DNA of 22,433 nt from Candidatus Saccharimonadia bacterium. Lineage in GTDB: Bacteria; Patescibacteriota; Saccharimonadia; Saccharimonadales; SZUA-47. The stretch spans positions 1-22,433 of the forward strand of contig CALLJT010000023.1 in NCBI GenBank assembly GCA_938050265.1, written 5' to 3'. Every line of letters begins with the position of its first letter. Position 1 is the first letter of the stretch. Under the pieces are notes generated by a model, which did no database searches, was not told the DNA's origin, and saw nothing but the letters and a program-made list of their open reading frames with translations. Below, in pieces: positions 1 through 7,200 of this stretch. The position numbers and the translations under genes are program-made.

Positions 1-137
1 TAGATGACACAAAGACGAACACTGATGTCGCAGATTCGATCGGCATCTCGACCATGCTTACAGACAAAACAATCTATCCACAAGCTGAGCTACTCATCGA
101 AGCAATCTACACAGAACTTGGACTTGTTAGCCAATAA
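1..137 (+). CDS. HAD-family hydrolase, C-terminal fragment (cut by window edge)
   Basis: The frame that is open from the left edge to a TAA at 135-137 reads VDDTKTNTDVADSIGI, the acidic motif IV of haloacid-dehalogenase hydrolases, and ends LGLVSQ. Only about 45 residues lie inside the window. The first 126 bases are identical to 7035-7160, inside the complete HAD gene at 6536-7174. The two diverge only in the last codons (VSQ here, ANQS there). This is therefore either a second gene copy or an assembly overlap (see findings). An ATG in another frame at position 4 opens a 73-codon frame, which is a shadow of this one. Bases 138-234, up to the next gene, show nothing recognisable. Confidence 0.7.
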   Translation, partial: DDTKTNTDVADSIGISTMLTDKTIYPQAELLIEAIYTELGLVSQ

Positions 138-234
138 CCGAAGTGCTGAGAGCCAGATCTGTAAATACCTGGATGCACACAGACAGCTACTTTCAAGCTT
201 GCACTACTACAGTAAAAACAACTAGAATGGCACC

Positions 235-1542
235 ATGGATGTAAACAAAAAACTACAGTTCAATAAAGGCATCGCCCTCATACTTGTTCTATCCGTAATT
301 CCTATGTTCGCCTGGAAACTTGGCTACACATTTGAGTCGGATAAGCTCTGGCAAAATATTGCATTCAGTTTCGCTAAAGTAGGTGCTTTTGGAGGCATGA
401 CCATGTTCGCGTTGTCTCTCGTGCTGAGTGGGCGCTACAGTTGGTATGATCGACTGTTTGGCGGACTAGACAAGGTATACGTTGCACATCGTTTTCTAGG
501 GACCTTCAGCCTTATCCTCCTGTTTATTCACCCAGTTTCTCTGTCGCTACTCACACTAGAACAAGGGTTCACGCAAAGCCTAGCTTTATGGTTCAAGGTG
601 TCTGATTTTGGTGTCTGGCTTGGCGCAATGGCGCTGTACCTCTTACTGGCGCTCGTTTTGTGGTCAATATTTGCACGCTCAAAATATGAAACATTCGTTA
701 AGGTTCACCGCATGCTAGGAGTCGTATTTGTGCTCGGCGCTATCCATGCTTTCATGTCAGGTAGTATTTTGACTACGAACGCGTTTATGCACTGGTACAT
801 GTTGGTTCTAGCCACAGCGGGGACGTTGACGTTCGTTGTTTATTCGTTATTGGGCGATATACTGCACAGATCACTCAGATACCGGCTAGTGCAGGTCAAA
901 AAACATGGTGACGATATTGTTGAGCTAGAGCTCGAACCAATGAATCGCATCATTCAATTTACACCAGGGCAGTTTGTGTATATCTCTTTTGATGAACTCA
1001 GTGGTCATGGGTATCATCCATTTTCAATAAGTTCAAGCAGGCGATCCTCTAAGCTCAAACTGGCGGTCCGAGAAGCCGGAGACTTCACTGCTATGCTTGC
1101 TCGCCTGGACGTCGGCTCGGTTGCTCGGATAAAAGGCGCGTATGGCGGCTTCAATCTTGAATACAACTCCAAACGCAAACAACTGTGGATAGCTGGTGGT
1201 ATTAGTGTCACGCCGTTTTTGTCAGGCGCTGCCAGCTTACACCAGCACAGTAGATTGTTCGGTAATGATGTTGAAATGATTTATGCTTCTGACGATACGT
1301 CACCGTATGGTCTTGCGGAGCTTCAAGAAATAGAGGATCGCAACAAGCTGTTCAACGTGACTTTGTTTGACAAGGATACATTCGGCTACGTAAGTTTTGA
1401 CTCATTAAAATCGCAGATACGCGATCTCGAACAACGGGACATCTACATATGCGGTCCGCCGGCCATGGTAGACTCGCTAAAAACAGAAGCCGAAAAAGGA
1501 GGTTTCTTCGATCGACTTCGTTTTGAAGAGTTTGGATACTAG
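235..1542 (+). CDS. Ferric reductase-like transmembrane flavoprotein (FRD/FNR family)
   Basis: A 435-residue membrane oxidoreductase that should move electrons from NAD(P)H through FAD and heme b across the membrane, as in ferric reductases and NADPH oxidases. About six helices lie between residues 11 and 210. His85/His99 (14 apart) and His158/His171 (13 apart) match the spacing of the paired heme ligands in NOX/FRE proteins. The cytosolic half has an FAD-binding barrel with HPFSIS at 261-266. Its NAD(P)-binding domain has GGISVTP from 321 and CGPPAM at 406-411, and the C-terminus FEEFGY is typical of ferredoxin-reductase folds. The start is the ATG at 235; the ribosome site is weak. The acceptor cannot be read from the sequence: iron, oxygen, quinone or a partner protein are all possible. 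The cytochrome b5-like protein nearby is a candidate partner, but it is on the other strand. Confidence 0.88.
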   Translation: MDVNKKLQFNKGIALILVLSVIPMFAWKLGYTFESDKLWQNIAFSFAKVGAFGGMTMFALSLVLSGRYSWYDRLFGGLDKVYVAHRFLGTFSLILLFIHPVSLSLLTLEQGFTQSLALWFKVSDFGVWLGAMALYLLLALVLWSIFARSKYETFVKVHRMLGVVFVLGAIHAFMSGSILTTNAFMHWYMLVLATAGTLTFVVYSLLGDILHRSLRYRLVQVKKHGDDIVELELEPMNRIIQFTPGQFVYISFDELSGHGYHPFSISSSRRSSKLKLAVREAGDFTAMLARLDVGSVARIKGAYGGFNLEYNSKRKQLWIAGGISVTPFLSGAASLHQHSRLFGNDVEMIYASDDTSPYGLAELQEIEDRNKLFNVTLFDKDTFGYVSFDSLKSQIRDLEQRDIYICGPPAMVDSLKTEAEKGGFFDRLRFEEFGY

Positions 1543-1558
1543 CTGCACAATCTGCCTC

Positions 1559-2371
1559 TCATCTCATGATCAGCGCGTCAAACATACGATCACCCAAGTA
1601 TTTGCGAGCGAGGATAAGTGTTCGAGCATACTTTCCTGCAATGTAGCGAGTCTTGGGCTTTTTACTGTTGAGCGCTGCTACAACAGCATCTGCGATAACG
1701 CTTGGTGGTGAAAGACGGCTTGGGTTCTCGTATATATCTGTCATGCTTTTTGCACCCTTAGCAATAAAGTCGCCATACGCACTATCGGTAGACTTGTCTG
1801 TAAGGTTTTGAACAGCTATCTCTCCCCATCTACTCTGTATGACGCCCGGCTCAATTAGCACAACGTCTATGCCGAAGTCTTTTAGCTCAAGCCGCAGACA
1901 GTCGCTCCAGCCTTCGAGGGCGTATTTTGTTGCATGATACCAAGCTCCGAGAGGCGTATACATTCTCCCGCCCATTGAAGAGGTGCTGATGATCATACCT
2001 GACTTCTGTCTTCTCATGTGTGGTAGAACAAGTTGAGTAAGCCGCGCAAGCCCAAATAGGTTTACGTCAAACTGGTGTTTTGCTGCATCGATTGGCGTGT
2101 CCTCGACTGTACCGTATTCGCCATAGCCGGCATTGTTGAACAGGACATCGATCTTGCCCTGTTCGCTCGTGATCTTTTTGACTGCATCTGTCAGTGTCGC
2201 ATAGTCAGTCATCTCTATCGCCAGCGGTATGGCACCTGCTCCCTCTATCTTATCTAAATCATTCTGTTTCCTGCCACCGCCGTATACGATATGACCTCTA
2301 GCGATCAGCTTCTCTACGGTGGCATAGCCGATACCAGAGCTAGCACCAGTTACGAGTATGATTTTCTTCAT
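1559..2371 (-). CDS. Short-chain dehydrogenase/reductase (classical SDR)
   Basis: A 270-residue classical SDR, an NAD(P)-dependent oxidoreductase of unknown substrate. It shows the Rossmann glycine motif TGASSGIG at 8-15, NNAG at 79-82, Asn104, Ser131/Ser132, and the catalytic pair Tyr145/Lys149 in YHATK. The PG motif after strand 6 is present in LIEPGVI. The active site looks intact. The gene starts 12 bases after the cytochrome b5-like gene on the same strand, and its AGGAG ribosome site lies against that gene's stop codon, so the two are probably co-transcribed. It converges with the ferric-reductase gene, leaving only 16 bases between the stop codons. Arg33/Lys35 after strand 2 hints at NADPH preference, but this is weak. 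Confidence 0.9.
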   Translation of the reverse strand: MKKIILVTGASSGIGYATVEKLIARGHIVYGGGRKQNDLDKIEGAGAIPLAIEMTDYATLTDAVKKITSEQGKIDVLFNNAGYGEYGTVEDTPIDAAKHQFDVNLFGLARLTQLVLPHMRRQKSGMIISTSSMGGRMYTPLGAWYHATKYALEGWSDCLRLELKDFGIDVVLIEPGVIQSRWGEIAVQNLTDKSTDSAYGDFIAKGAKSMTDIYENPSRLSPPSVIADAVVAALNSKKPKTRYIAGKYARTLILARKYLGDRMFDALIMR

Positions 2372-2383
2372 CGGGAGTCGCTC

Positions 2384-2767
2384 CTATTCGACTAGGTCAC
2401 CGATTGCATATGCACTCAGCTGGCTTGTTGCTCCTGCACTGTGTGGCAGACCGGAGCCGACTTTTTCTCCATTCTCAGTTTTTCTCTGCTCAAAGAGAGT
2501 GGTGCCGTCACCGCCACAGGCGAGCAATATAGTATCACCACCTGGATGCCGAGGTACGTATTCGGTTATGTCGTATACTGTGTCTCCCACGTACGTCCAG
2601 CAGTCTGTTTCGCTGCCGTGCATGGCGACCTCAGACCGTGAAATCTGTATAGTATTTTGTTCGTTTTCTAGAGTTTTATCTGTTGGGCTGTCCTCACTCG
2701 ACAATACATTAAGAGCTCCAAACCCTACCACTGCTAATACCAGTAGTCCAATTAATATCTTATTCAT
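2384..2767 (-). CDS. Membrane-anchored cytochrome b5-like heme-binding protein
   Basis: A 127-residue protein with an N-terminal hydrophobic anchor (about 4-22), a polar linker, and a cytochrome b5 domain from about residue 40. It has the heme motif HPGG at 74-77 (His74 as first ligand) and a second His at 109 in the context PHSAGA, as expected for the bis-His heme site. Cys56 and Cys84 could form a disulfide, which would suit a domain outside the membrane. The role is probably electron carriage at the cell surface. The start has a clear AAGGAG site at 2772-2777, five bases or so before ATG. It is the first gene of a pair with the SDR. An alternative is that the domain binds a different tetrapyrrole or a steroid-like ligand, as in the MAPR branch of the family. 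Confidence 0.82.
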   Translation of the reverse strand: MNKILIGLLVLAVVGFGALNVLSSEDSPTDKTLENEQNTIQISRSEVAMHGSETDCWTYVGDTVYDITEYVPRHPGGDTILLACGGDGTTLFEQRKTENGEKVGSGLPHSAGATSQLSAYAIGDLVE

Positions 2768-2797
2768 ACTTCTCCTTGTTGGATACGTCTTCTGTTA

Positions 2798-2829
2798 GCT
2801 AGAGCCCTGCTAAAAAGCAGGGCTCTAGC
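2798..2829 (-). terminator. Perfect 14-bp inverted repeat with 4-base loop between two minus-strand genes
   Basis: The left arm, 2798-2811, and the right arm, 2816-2829, are exact complements (gctagagccctgct and its reverse complement) around an AAAA loop. The site lies just after the stop codon of the His-repeat gene (2851) and before the cytochrome b5-like gene. It is placed and shaped as a terminator, but no T tract follows on the minus strand, so it may be a weak or factor-assisted terminator or an RNA-stabilising hairpin. Confidence 0.6.
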
Positions 2830-2850
2830 GCGTCTCTTGTATATGGCTCT

Positions 2851-4080
2851 CTAGAACTTCTCGGGGAACTGTTTTTCAATTCCACCTGCGAGAGCATCGG
2901 CTATTTTGTTGACCTGATCTGCTGCTTCACCTAGTTTTAGGTAAGCTGCATCAAAGTCGCCTGCACCGATGAGGTTAATCGTTTCGATCACGACATCTCT
3001 ATGCTCAACCAGAAGTGGCTTAACCGCAGTCTTGGGTAGGTTAGGGTTCGCACCTTCAAAGAAGTTACTTGCGGCTTCTCCGTAGCCCGCTAGGTCCTCA
3101 AGTGCTTGATCCATACCTGCTTGATCACCTGCTTTTGCGGCGACAGTATAGTTCGCAAAGAAATCAATATGCTGGCGCCATAGAGTTAGGAAGTCTTTTT
3201 CAGCGTCCTCTCCGTACACACTACCGACAAGGCTGGCTACTTCGATACTGTTTTTATCAAGTGCGGCAACTGCTGCACTCGCGTCAGGTGAATCAGTGAA
3301 TACATTTCGTAGTGCAACACCAGCAACGTTGACGTGTTCTCTGAGCGCGTTATTGAGCGCGACCCGAAGATCGACACCACCGTCATTCACGTCACTTGTG
3401 AATTTTTCAGGCATCTGCTGTGCAATACCGCCTGCAAGCGCATCTGCAATTGCTCCAACCTGATCAGCAGCTTCAGCAAGCTTCATATATGCTGCATCAA
3501 AATCACCTGCACCGATGAGATTAACAGTTGCTATCACAAGATCGCGGTGCTCCACAAGCAGTGGCTTGACTGCTGACTTCGGGAGATACTCAGGGTTTAC
3601 GCCCTCAAAAAAGGTGCTTGCTGCTTCGCCGTAACCCGCTAGGTCTTCGAGTGCTTGATCCATTGCTGTTTGATCACCATCTCGCGCACCAATGGTGTAG
3701 TTAGCAAAAAAGTCGATATGCTGACGCCAGACGGTCAGAAAGTCTTTTTCAGCTTGTTCACCGTATGCAACACCTACAAGTGCTGCAACTTCTACGCTGT
3801 TGTTATCGAGTGCGGCAACCGCTGCATTCGCGTCAGGTGATTCAGTGAATATATTCCTGAGCGCTACGCCACCGAGATTTACGTGCTCACGCAGCGCGTT
3901 ATTGAGTCCCGTGCGGAGATCCGACGCAGGTATGGTCTGTTGCTGTGCCTGATTCAAGGTCGTGGCTTCCTTGTTATTATCTTTTGGGGTCTCTTCATCC
4001 GTCCCGTTCAAGACGAATATTCCGACTCCACCAGCAATAACAATGGCGGCGACAAGACCTGCAATTGTTTTGTAATTCAT
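2851..4080 (-). CDS. Membrane-anchored protein with two tandem His-containing helical repeats
   Basis: A 409-residue protein with an N-terminal membrane segment (about 5-24), a polar linker, and two near-identical all-helical units at about 55-227 and 238-409, each ending in PEKF. Each unit keeps three His in the same contexts: LREHV (66 and 249), WRQHIDFFANYT (121 and 304), and VEHRD (178 and 360). The pattern resembles helical repeats that follow copper-amine-oxidase-like N-terminal domains in Bacillus and Paenibacillus proteins, whose function is not known to me. The His set could bind heme or metal, but this is inference. The start ATG at 4080 follows AGGAA. The close match between units points to a fairly recent internal duplication. 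A palindrome-rich stretch of about 80 bases lies upstream, between this gene and the MarR gene. Confidence 0.75.
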   Translation of the reverse strand: MNYKTIAGLVAAIVIAGGVGIFVLNGTDEETPKDNNKEATTLNQAQQQTIPASDLRTGLNNALREHVNLGGVALRNIFTESPDANAAVAALDNNSVEVAALVGVAYGEQAEKDFLTVWRQHIDFFANYTIGARDGDQTAMDQALEDLAGYGEAASTFFEGVNPEYLPKSAVKPLLVEHRDLVIATVNLIGAGDFDAAYMKLAEAADQVGAIADALAGGIAQQMPEKFTSDVNDGGVDLRVALNNALREHVNVAGVALRNVFTDSPDASAAVAALDKNSIEVASLVGSVYGEDAEKDFLTLWRQHIDFFANYTVAAKAGDQAGMDQALEDLAGYGEAASNFFEGANPNLPKTAVKPLLVEHRDVVIETINLIGAGDFDAAYLKLGEAADQVNKIADALAGGIEKQFPEKF

Positions 4081-4132
4081 ATGAGATTCCTTTCCTTAAC
4101 TTTAATCTAGACACAAGTATAGATACTTTAGC

Positions 4133-4165
4133 TACTTAAGTAAAATAAGGTTAAGCTAGCTTAAC
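4133..4165 (-). promoter_or_regulatory. Two palindromes upstream of the His-repeat gene (candidate operators)
   Basis: The 10-bp palindrome tacttaagta at 4133-4142 and the 16-bp perfect palindrome gttaagctagcttaac at 4150-4165 sit in the AT-rich leader of the His-repeat gene. The second overlaps the stop codon of the MarR gene next door. MarR dimers bind short AT-rich palindromes, so control by that regulator is plausible but not shown. Confidence 0.4.
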
Positions 4166-4613
4166 TATTCTTATCAGTTTTGTGTGATATCTTCTCTAGA
4201 ACTGCTATATACTGTAAAAGTTCTGCAGGTGTCACGTCACCCAACCATTCACGCATTTCTTTACGCATGAGACTTTCAATTTCGACCACTTTCAGGTGGC
4301 ACTTATCAGTTCCGTTTACGAATCTAACTCGACCATCGTCTTCGTCGTAACCATACACAACATAGCCATTTTTAATCAGTTTTTTGACCATATTTGTTAT
4401 GAACGAGGTCTCAACATCGAGCATTCGTGCCAAGTGACTCACACGAATTCCCCCGTTTTTTGTCTCATCACTAATGACGCCAAGTAGCGACCATTCACTA
4501 GACGTAAGATCATGATCTTTGAGTGTCCGAGCCATGAAATGACGTAAATTTCGGTAGGCTCTTGCTTGCAATATTCCTGTTCGATACGTAGAAAAGTTGC
4601 GCAAGTGCTTCAT
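4161..4613 (-). CDS. MarR-family transcriptional regulator
   Basis: A 150-residue winged-helix regulator. The N- and C-terminal helices would form the dimer interface. The central part from about 40 to 105 reads as a MarR domain: SEWSLLGVI, then the recognition region with LARMLDVETSFITNMVKKLIKNGYV, and the wing with DEDDGRVRFV. No Cys redox pair is evident. It is divergent from the photolyase gene, with about 150 bases between the starts, and upstream of the His-repeat gene on its own strand, so either or both may be targets. An inverted repeat lies immediately upstream of its start codon. The ligand is unknown. Confidence 0.85.
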   Translation of the reverse strand: MKHLRNFSTYRTGILQARAYRNLRHFMARTLKDHDLTSSEWSLLGVISDETKNGGIRVSHLARMLDVETSFITNMVKKLIKNGYVVYGYDEDDGRVRFVNGTDKCHLKVVEIESLMRKEMREWLGDVTPAELLQYIAVLEKISHKTDKNS

Positions 4614-4617
4614 AGTG

Positions 4618-4638
4618 TTAGTTTACTGACTAAACTAA
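4618..4638. promoter_or_regulatory. Inverted repeat at the MarR start (candidate autoregulatory operator)
   Basis: The perfect 8-bp arms ttagttta (4618-4625) and taaactaa (4631-4638) are separated by 5 bases and begin 5 bases upstream of the MarR start codon, in the region shared with the photolyase gene. Size, symmetry and position fit a MarR operator. A weaker stem, cgacac/gtgtcg at 4664-4683, lies further toward the photolyase gene. Confidence 0.5.
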
Positions 4639-4766
4639 GTCTGGTCAACACCACTATTGAATTCGACACGGCTGATAGTGTCGTTAGTGTTTTTTGCGCC
4701 AAAAAAACAAAACCGCTACGTAAATCCAGTTTAGATAATCCCTCTAAAGCAGTAGAATGGAGTCAG

Positions 4767-6167
4767 ATGAGCATGGCAAGAATAGTGAAACTCAACAGCA
4801 AACCGAGCCGAGACATAGGTCCGATCGTATACGTCATGAGCCGTGACCAGCGCGTACACGACAACTATGCACTCCTATGTGCCCAGCGTGAGGCCCTAGC
4901 AAAAAACCTGCCGCTTGTGGTTGTTTTTAACCTGCTTGAAAAAACAGGCGTTCGTTCACGGGAGCACTATGCATTCATGCGAGACGGCCTACAGGAGGTG
5001 CAAACCGAGCTCAGCAAACACAGCATCGAATTTGTGCTGCTCATAGGCACACCATCCGTTACCATTCCGCACTTTGCAGATCAGGTCAATGCAGCGTCGA
5101 TATACTTCGATTTCAACCCACTGCGTGGTGTCCGCTCGCTACAGAAACACGTCGCCAAAACCGTGGATGTCAGCTGCACAGTGGTTGATGCGCACAACAT
5201 TATCCCCGCGTGGGTACTGAGTGACAAAGAAGAATTTGCCGCCCACACAATCAGGCGCAAAGTTCACAAACACCTAGATACTTGGCTCGTCGAACCACCC
5301 GCACTACACAGCCACAACCAAAGACTCGATCTTTCGCAACACTCAGAGAGCTGGGAGAGCGCTGACACGGTAATCGCCCAGGTACCCCAGAGCTCTATAC
5401 ATATATTGTATGCCCCTGGCGAATCTGCTGCTCGTGCAGAGCTTCAAAAATTCGTGGACACTCGGCTCTCGAGCTATGCATCCCACAGAAATGTCCCAAC
5501 CGTCGATGGCCAATCCAATCTAAGCCCCTATATACACTTCGGACATATCTCGACGCAGCGCATTGCACTCACACTAATGCACGAGTCAACTGAAATCCCC
5601 TTACTACTCAAAGAGGCCAAGCTCGCGTCATATGACGGCGAGCCGACCAAACAGGACAGCATAAATGCCCTGCTCGAAGAGCTGATCGTCAGAAAAGAAC
5701 TCGCAGATAATTACTGTTTCTACAACACCAACTACGACTCGCTAAAAGGTGCGAAGCCCTGGGCAACAGAAACGCTCGCTGCTCACAGTCAAGACGAACG
5801 AGAATACTTGTACACCAAAATCCAATGGGAGGACGCGCAAACCCACGACCCGGCCTGGAACGCCGCCCAACGCGAAATGATGCGCACTGGCAAAATGCAT
5901 GGATACATGCGCATGTACTGGGCCAAGAAGATACTGGAGTGGTCGGCCTCACCAGAAGAAGCAATCGCAACCGCAATCTATCTCAATGACAGATATTCTA
6001 TCGATGGCGGTGATCCAAACGGCTATACCGGCATTATGTGGTCCATTGCCGGCGTCCATGACCGCGCTTGGTTTGAGCGCAGCGTGTACGGCAAAATTCG
6101 CTACATGAACTACGGCGGACTCAAGCGTAAATTTGACATAGAAAGCTACATAACAACATGGAACTAA
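4767..6167 (+). CDS. phrB: Class II CPD photolyase (deoxyribodipyrimidine photo-lyase)
   Basis: A 466-residue flavoenzyme that uses blue/UV-A light to split cyclobutane pyrimidine dimers. The N-terminal alpha/beta domain starts with YVMSRDQRVHDNYALL, a class II hallmark. The helical FAD domain contains LSPYIHFGHIS, KMHGYMRMYWAKKILEW, DPNGYTGIMWSI and KIRYMNYGGLKRKFD, all close to class II enzymes. The length is normal. The frame is open further upstream to 4566, but that part overlaps the MarR gene and does not resemble the family. I therefore place the start at ATG 4767, or at ATG 4773, which has the better distance (10 bases) from GGAG at 4759-4762. It overlaps the next gene by 10 bases. 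It is divergent from the MarR gene, which may regulate it. Confidence 0.93.
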   Translation: MSMARIVKLNSKPSRDIGPIVYVMSRDQRVHDNYALLCAQREALAKNLPLVVVFNLLEKTGVRSREHYAFMRDGLQEVQTELSKHSIEFVLLIGTPSVTIPHFADQVNAASIYFDFNPLRGVRSLQKHVAKTVDVSCTVVDAHNIIPAWVLSDKEEFAAHTIRRKVHKHLDTWLVEPPALHSHNQRLDLSQHSESWESADTVIAQVPQSSIHILYAPGESAARAELQKFVDTRLSSYASHRNVPTVDGQSNLSPYIHFGHISTQRIALTLMHESTEIPLLLKEAKLASYDGEPTKQDSINALLEELIVRKELADNYCFYNTNYDSLKGAKPWATETLAAHSQDEREYLYTKIQWEDAQTHDPAWNAAQREMMRTGKMHGYMRMYWAKKILEWSASPEEAIATAIYLNDRYSIDGGDPNGYTGIMWSIAGVHDRAWFERSVYGKIRYMNYGGLKRKFDIESYITTWN

Positions 6168-6373
6168 ACATTGGCGACTGGGTGTGCTGGAAATGGGGCA
6201 CTGGTGTTGCAGAGGGCACAGTTAAGGAAATACATAACTCCAGAACCGAAATCGTTTCAAAAGGCACGCACATCGTCAGGAACGGCACAAAGAACAACCC
6301 CGCTGTAATCATCGTGCACACCAACGGCAACGAAGTCATCAAACTACAGAGTGAAATCACAACAACCACATAA
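6158..6373 (+). CDS. Hva1/TUDOR-like small protein (DUF2945)
   Basis: A 71-residue protein with the pattern of the hypervirulence-associated TUDOR domain family: IGDWVCWKWGTGVAEGTV at the start, then SKGTHIVRNGTKNNPAV and VIKLQSEI. It is a small beta-barrel of unknown function, common in bacteria and fungi. The start codon lies inside the end of the photolyase gene (10-bp overlap), so it is probably translated by coupling with it. A link to DNA repair is suggested only by this position. Confidence 0.78.
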   Translation: MELNIGDWVCWKWGTGVAEGTVKEIHNSRTEIVSKGTHIVRNGTKNNPAVIIVHTNGNEVIKLQSEITTTT

Positions 6374-6535
6374 CTTCCGGCTGACGGATAGCTCTTTCAA
6401 GAACCACCTTTTTATGCGCTCAGGATATGTCCAAAAAGTTACCTATTTTGTTTTACTTTGGCTCGCTGTAGAATGCCTCTACGAGCAGACTCCGAAATAC
6501 ACACTTCAACAGCAAAGCCATAATTATCTTTAGTG

Positions 6536-7174
6536 ATGTTCTATAGACTACTCATCCTTGACTATGGCGGTGTCTACTCGTTTGCATACGATGCGGGTAG
6601 TTTTGATAGAATTATGCAAAACACGTTTGGTATTATTCCGGACGAACAGCAGCGTACTCAAATATCGCCCTTTTCACAGGCTCTCGGACGTGGTGACAGC
6701 AGCTCATCAGACTACGTTCAGTCGGTGGCTCGAATACTTGAGTGTAGACAAGCACCAGAAACATCGCGCTTTGAGGCCGAAACGCTCAAGACAGCCTTGG
6801 AGCCGCATCCACTCATGCAAAGTCTCGTGCAAAAAGTAAGGGCGGCAGGTATTAAGGTTTCTCTTCTGTCTGACATGTACCTGTTTGAAGCAGAACACAC
6901 ACGACCGCCTGGCAGATATGATGGCTTTGACTTTGTTGCTCTGTCAGCGGAAGCAGGCATGACAAAGAAAGAACCTGCCTATTTCCAGCAAACTCTTGAC
7001 CATTTCAAAGTTGCACCGCAAGACGCACTTTTTGTAGATGACACAAAGACGAACACTGATGTCGCAGATTCGATCGGCATCTCGACCATGCTTACAGACA
7101 AAACAATCTATCCACAAGCTGAGCTACTCATCGAAGCAATCTACACAGAACTTGGACTTGCGAACCAGTCATAA
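6536..7174 (+). CDS. HAD-superfamily hydrolase (HAD-IA type)
   Basis: A complete 212-residue HAD phosphatase-like protein. Motif I is LILDYGGVYSF with the nucleophile Asp9; the usual second Asp is Gly, as in the DxGGV subgroup. Motif II is LLSDMY, the motif III Lys is in MTKKEPAYF, and motif IV is FVDDTKTNTD. The cap region lies after motif I. The start is ATG 6536 or the GTG just before it at 6533; neither has a clear ribosome site. The gene follows the Hva1-like gene after 162 bases and converges with the Fic gene. Its 3' part (7035-7160) is the stretch repeated at the left edge of the window. The substrate is unknown. Confidence 0.85.
   Translation: MFYRLLILDYGGVYSFAYDAGSFDRIMQNTFGIIPDEQQRTQISPFSQALGRGDSSSSDYVQSVARILECRQAPETSRFEAETLKTALEPHPLMQSLVQKVRAAGIKVSLLSDMYLFEAEHTRPPGRYDGFDFVALSAEAGMTKKEPAYFQQTLDHFKVAPQDALFVDDTKTNTDVADSIGISTMLTDKTIYPQAELLIEAIYTELGLANQS
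7035..7160 (+). repeat. 126-bp exact direct repeat of bases 1-126
   Basis: Bases 7035-7160 match 1-126 with no difference; at 127/7161 the sequences separate. The offset is 7,034 bases. The left copy begins at the first base of the window, so the repeat may extend further left. Confidence 0.97.
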
Positions 7175-7200
7175 AAGCCGCTTTTCGCTGTCATCAGTAG

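Noticed and set aside
4..225. A 73-codon frame at the left edge, whose first part recurs at 7038-7328
   Set aside because: It is the HAD coding sequence read in the wrong frame; the correct frame carries HAD motif IV in both copies.
4566..4766. N-terminal extension of the photolyase
   Set aside because: It overlaps the MarR gene and the shared promoter region, has no similarity to photolyases, and the family length fits a start at 4767 or 4773.
6374..6535. Promoter and small frame between the Hva1-like and HAD genes
   Set aside because: TTGTTT and TAGAAT are present near 6450-6475 but only 15 bases apart, and the open frame here has no ribosome site or similarity.
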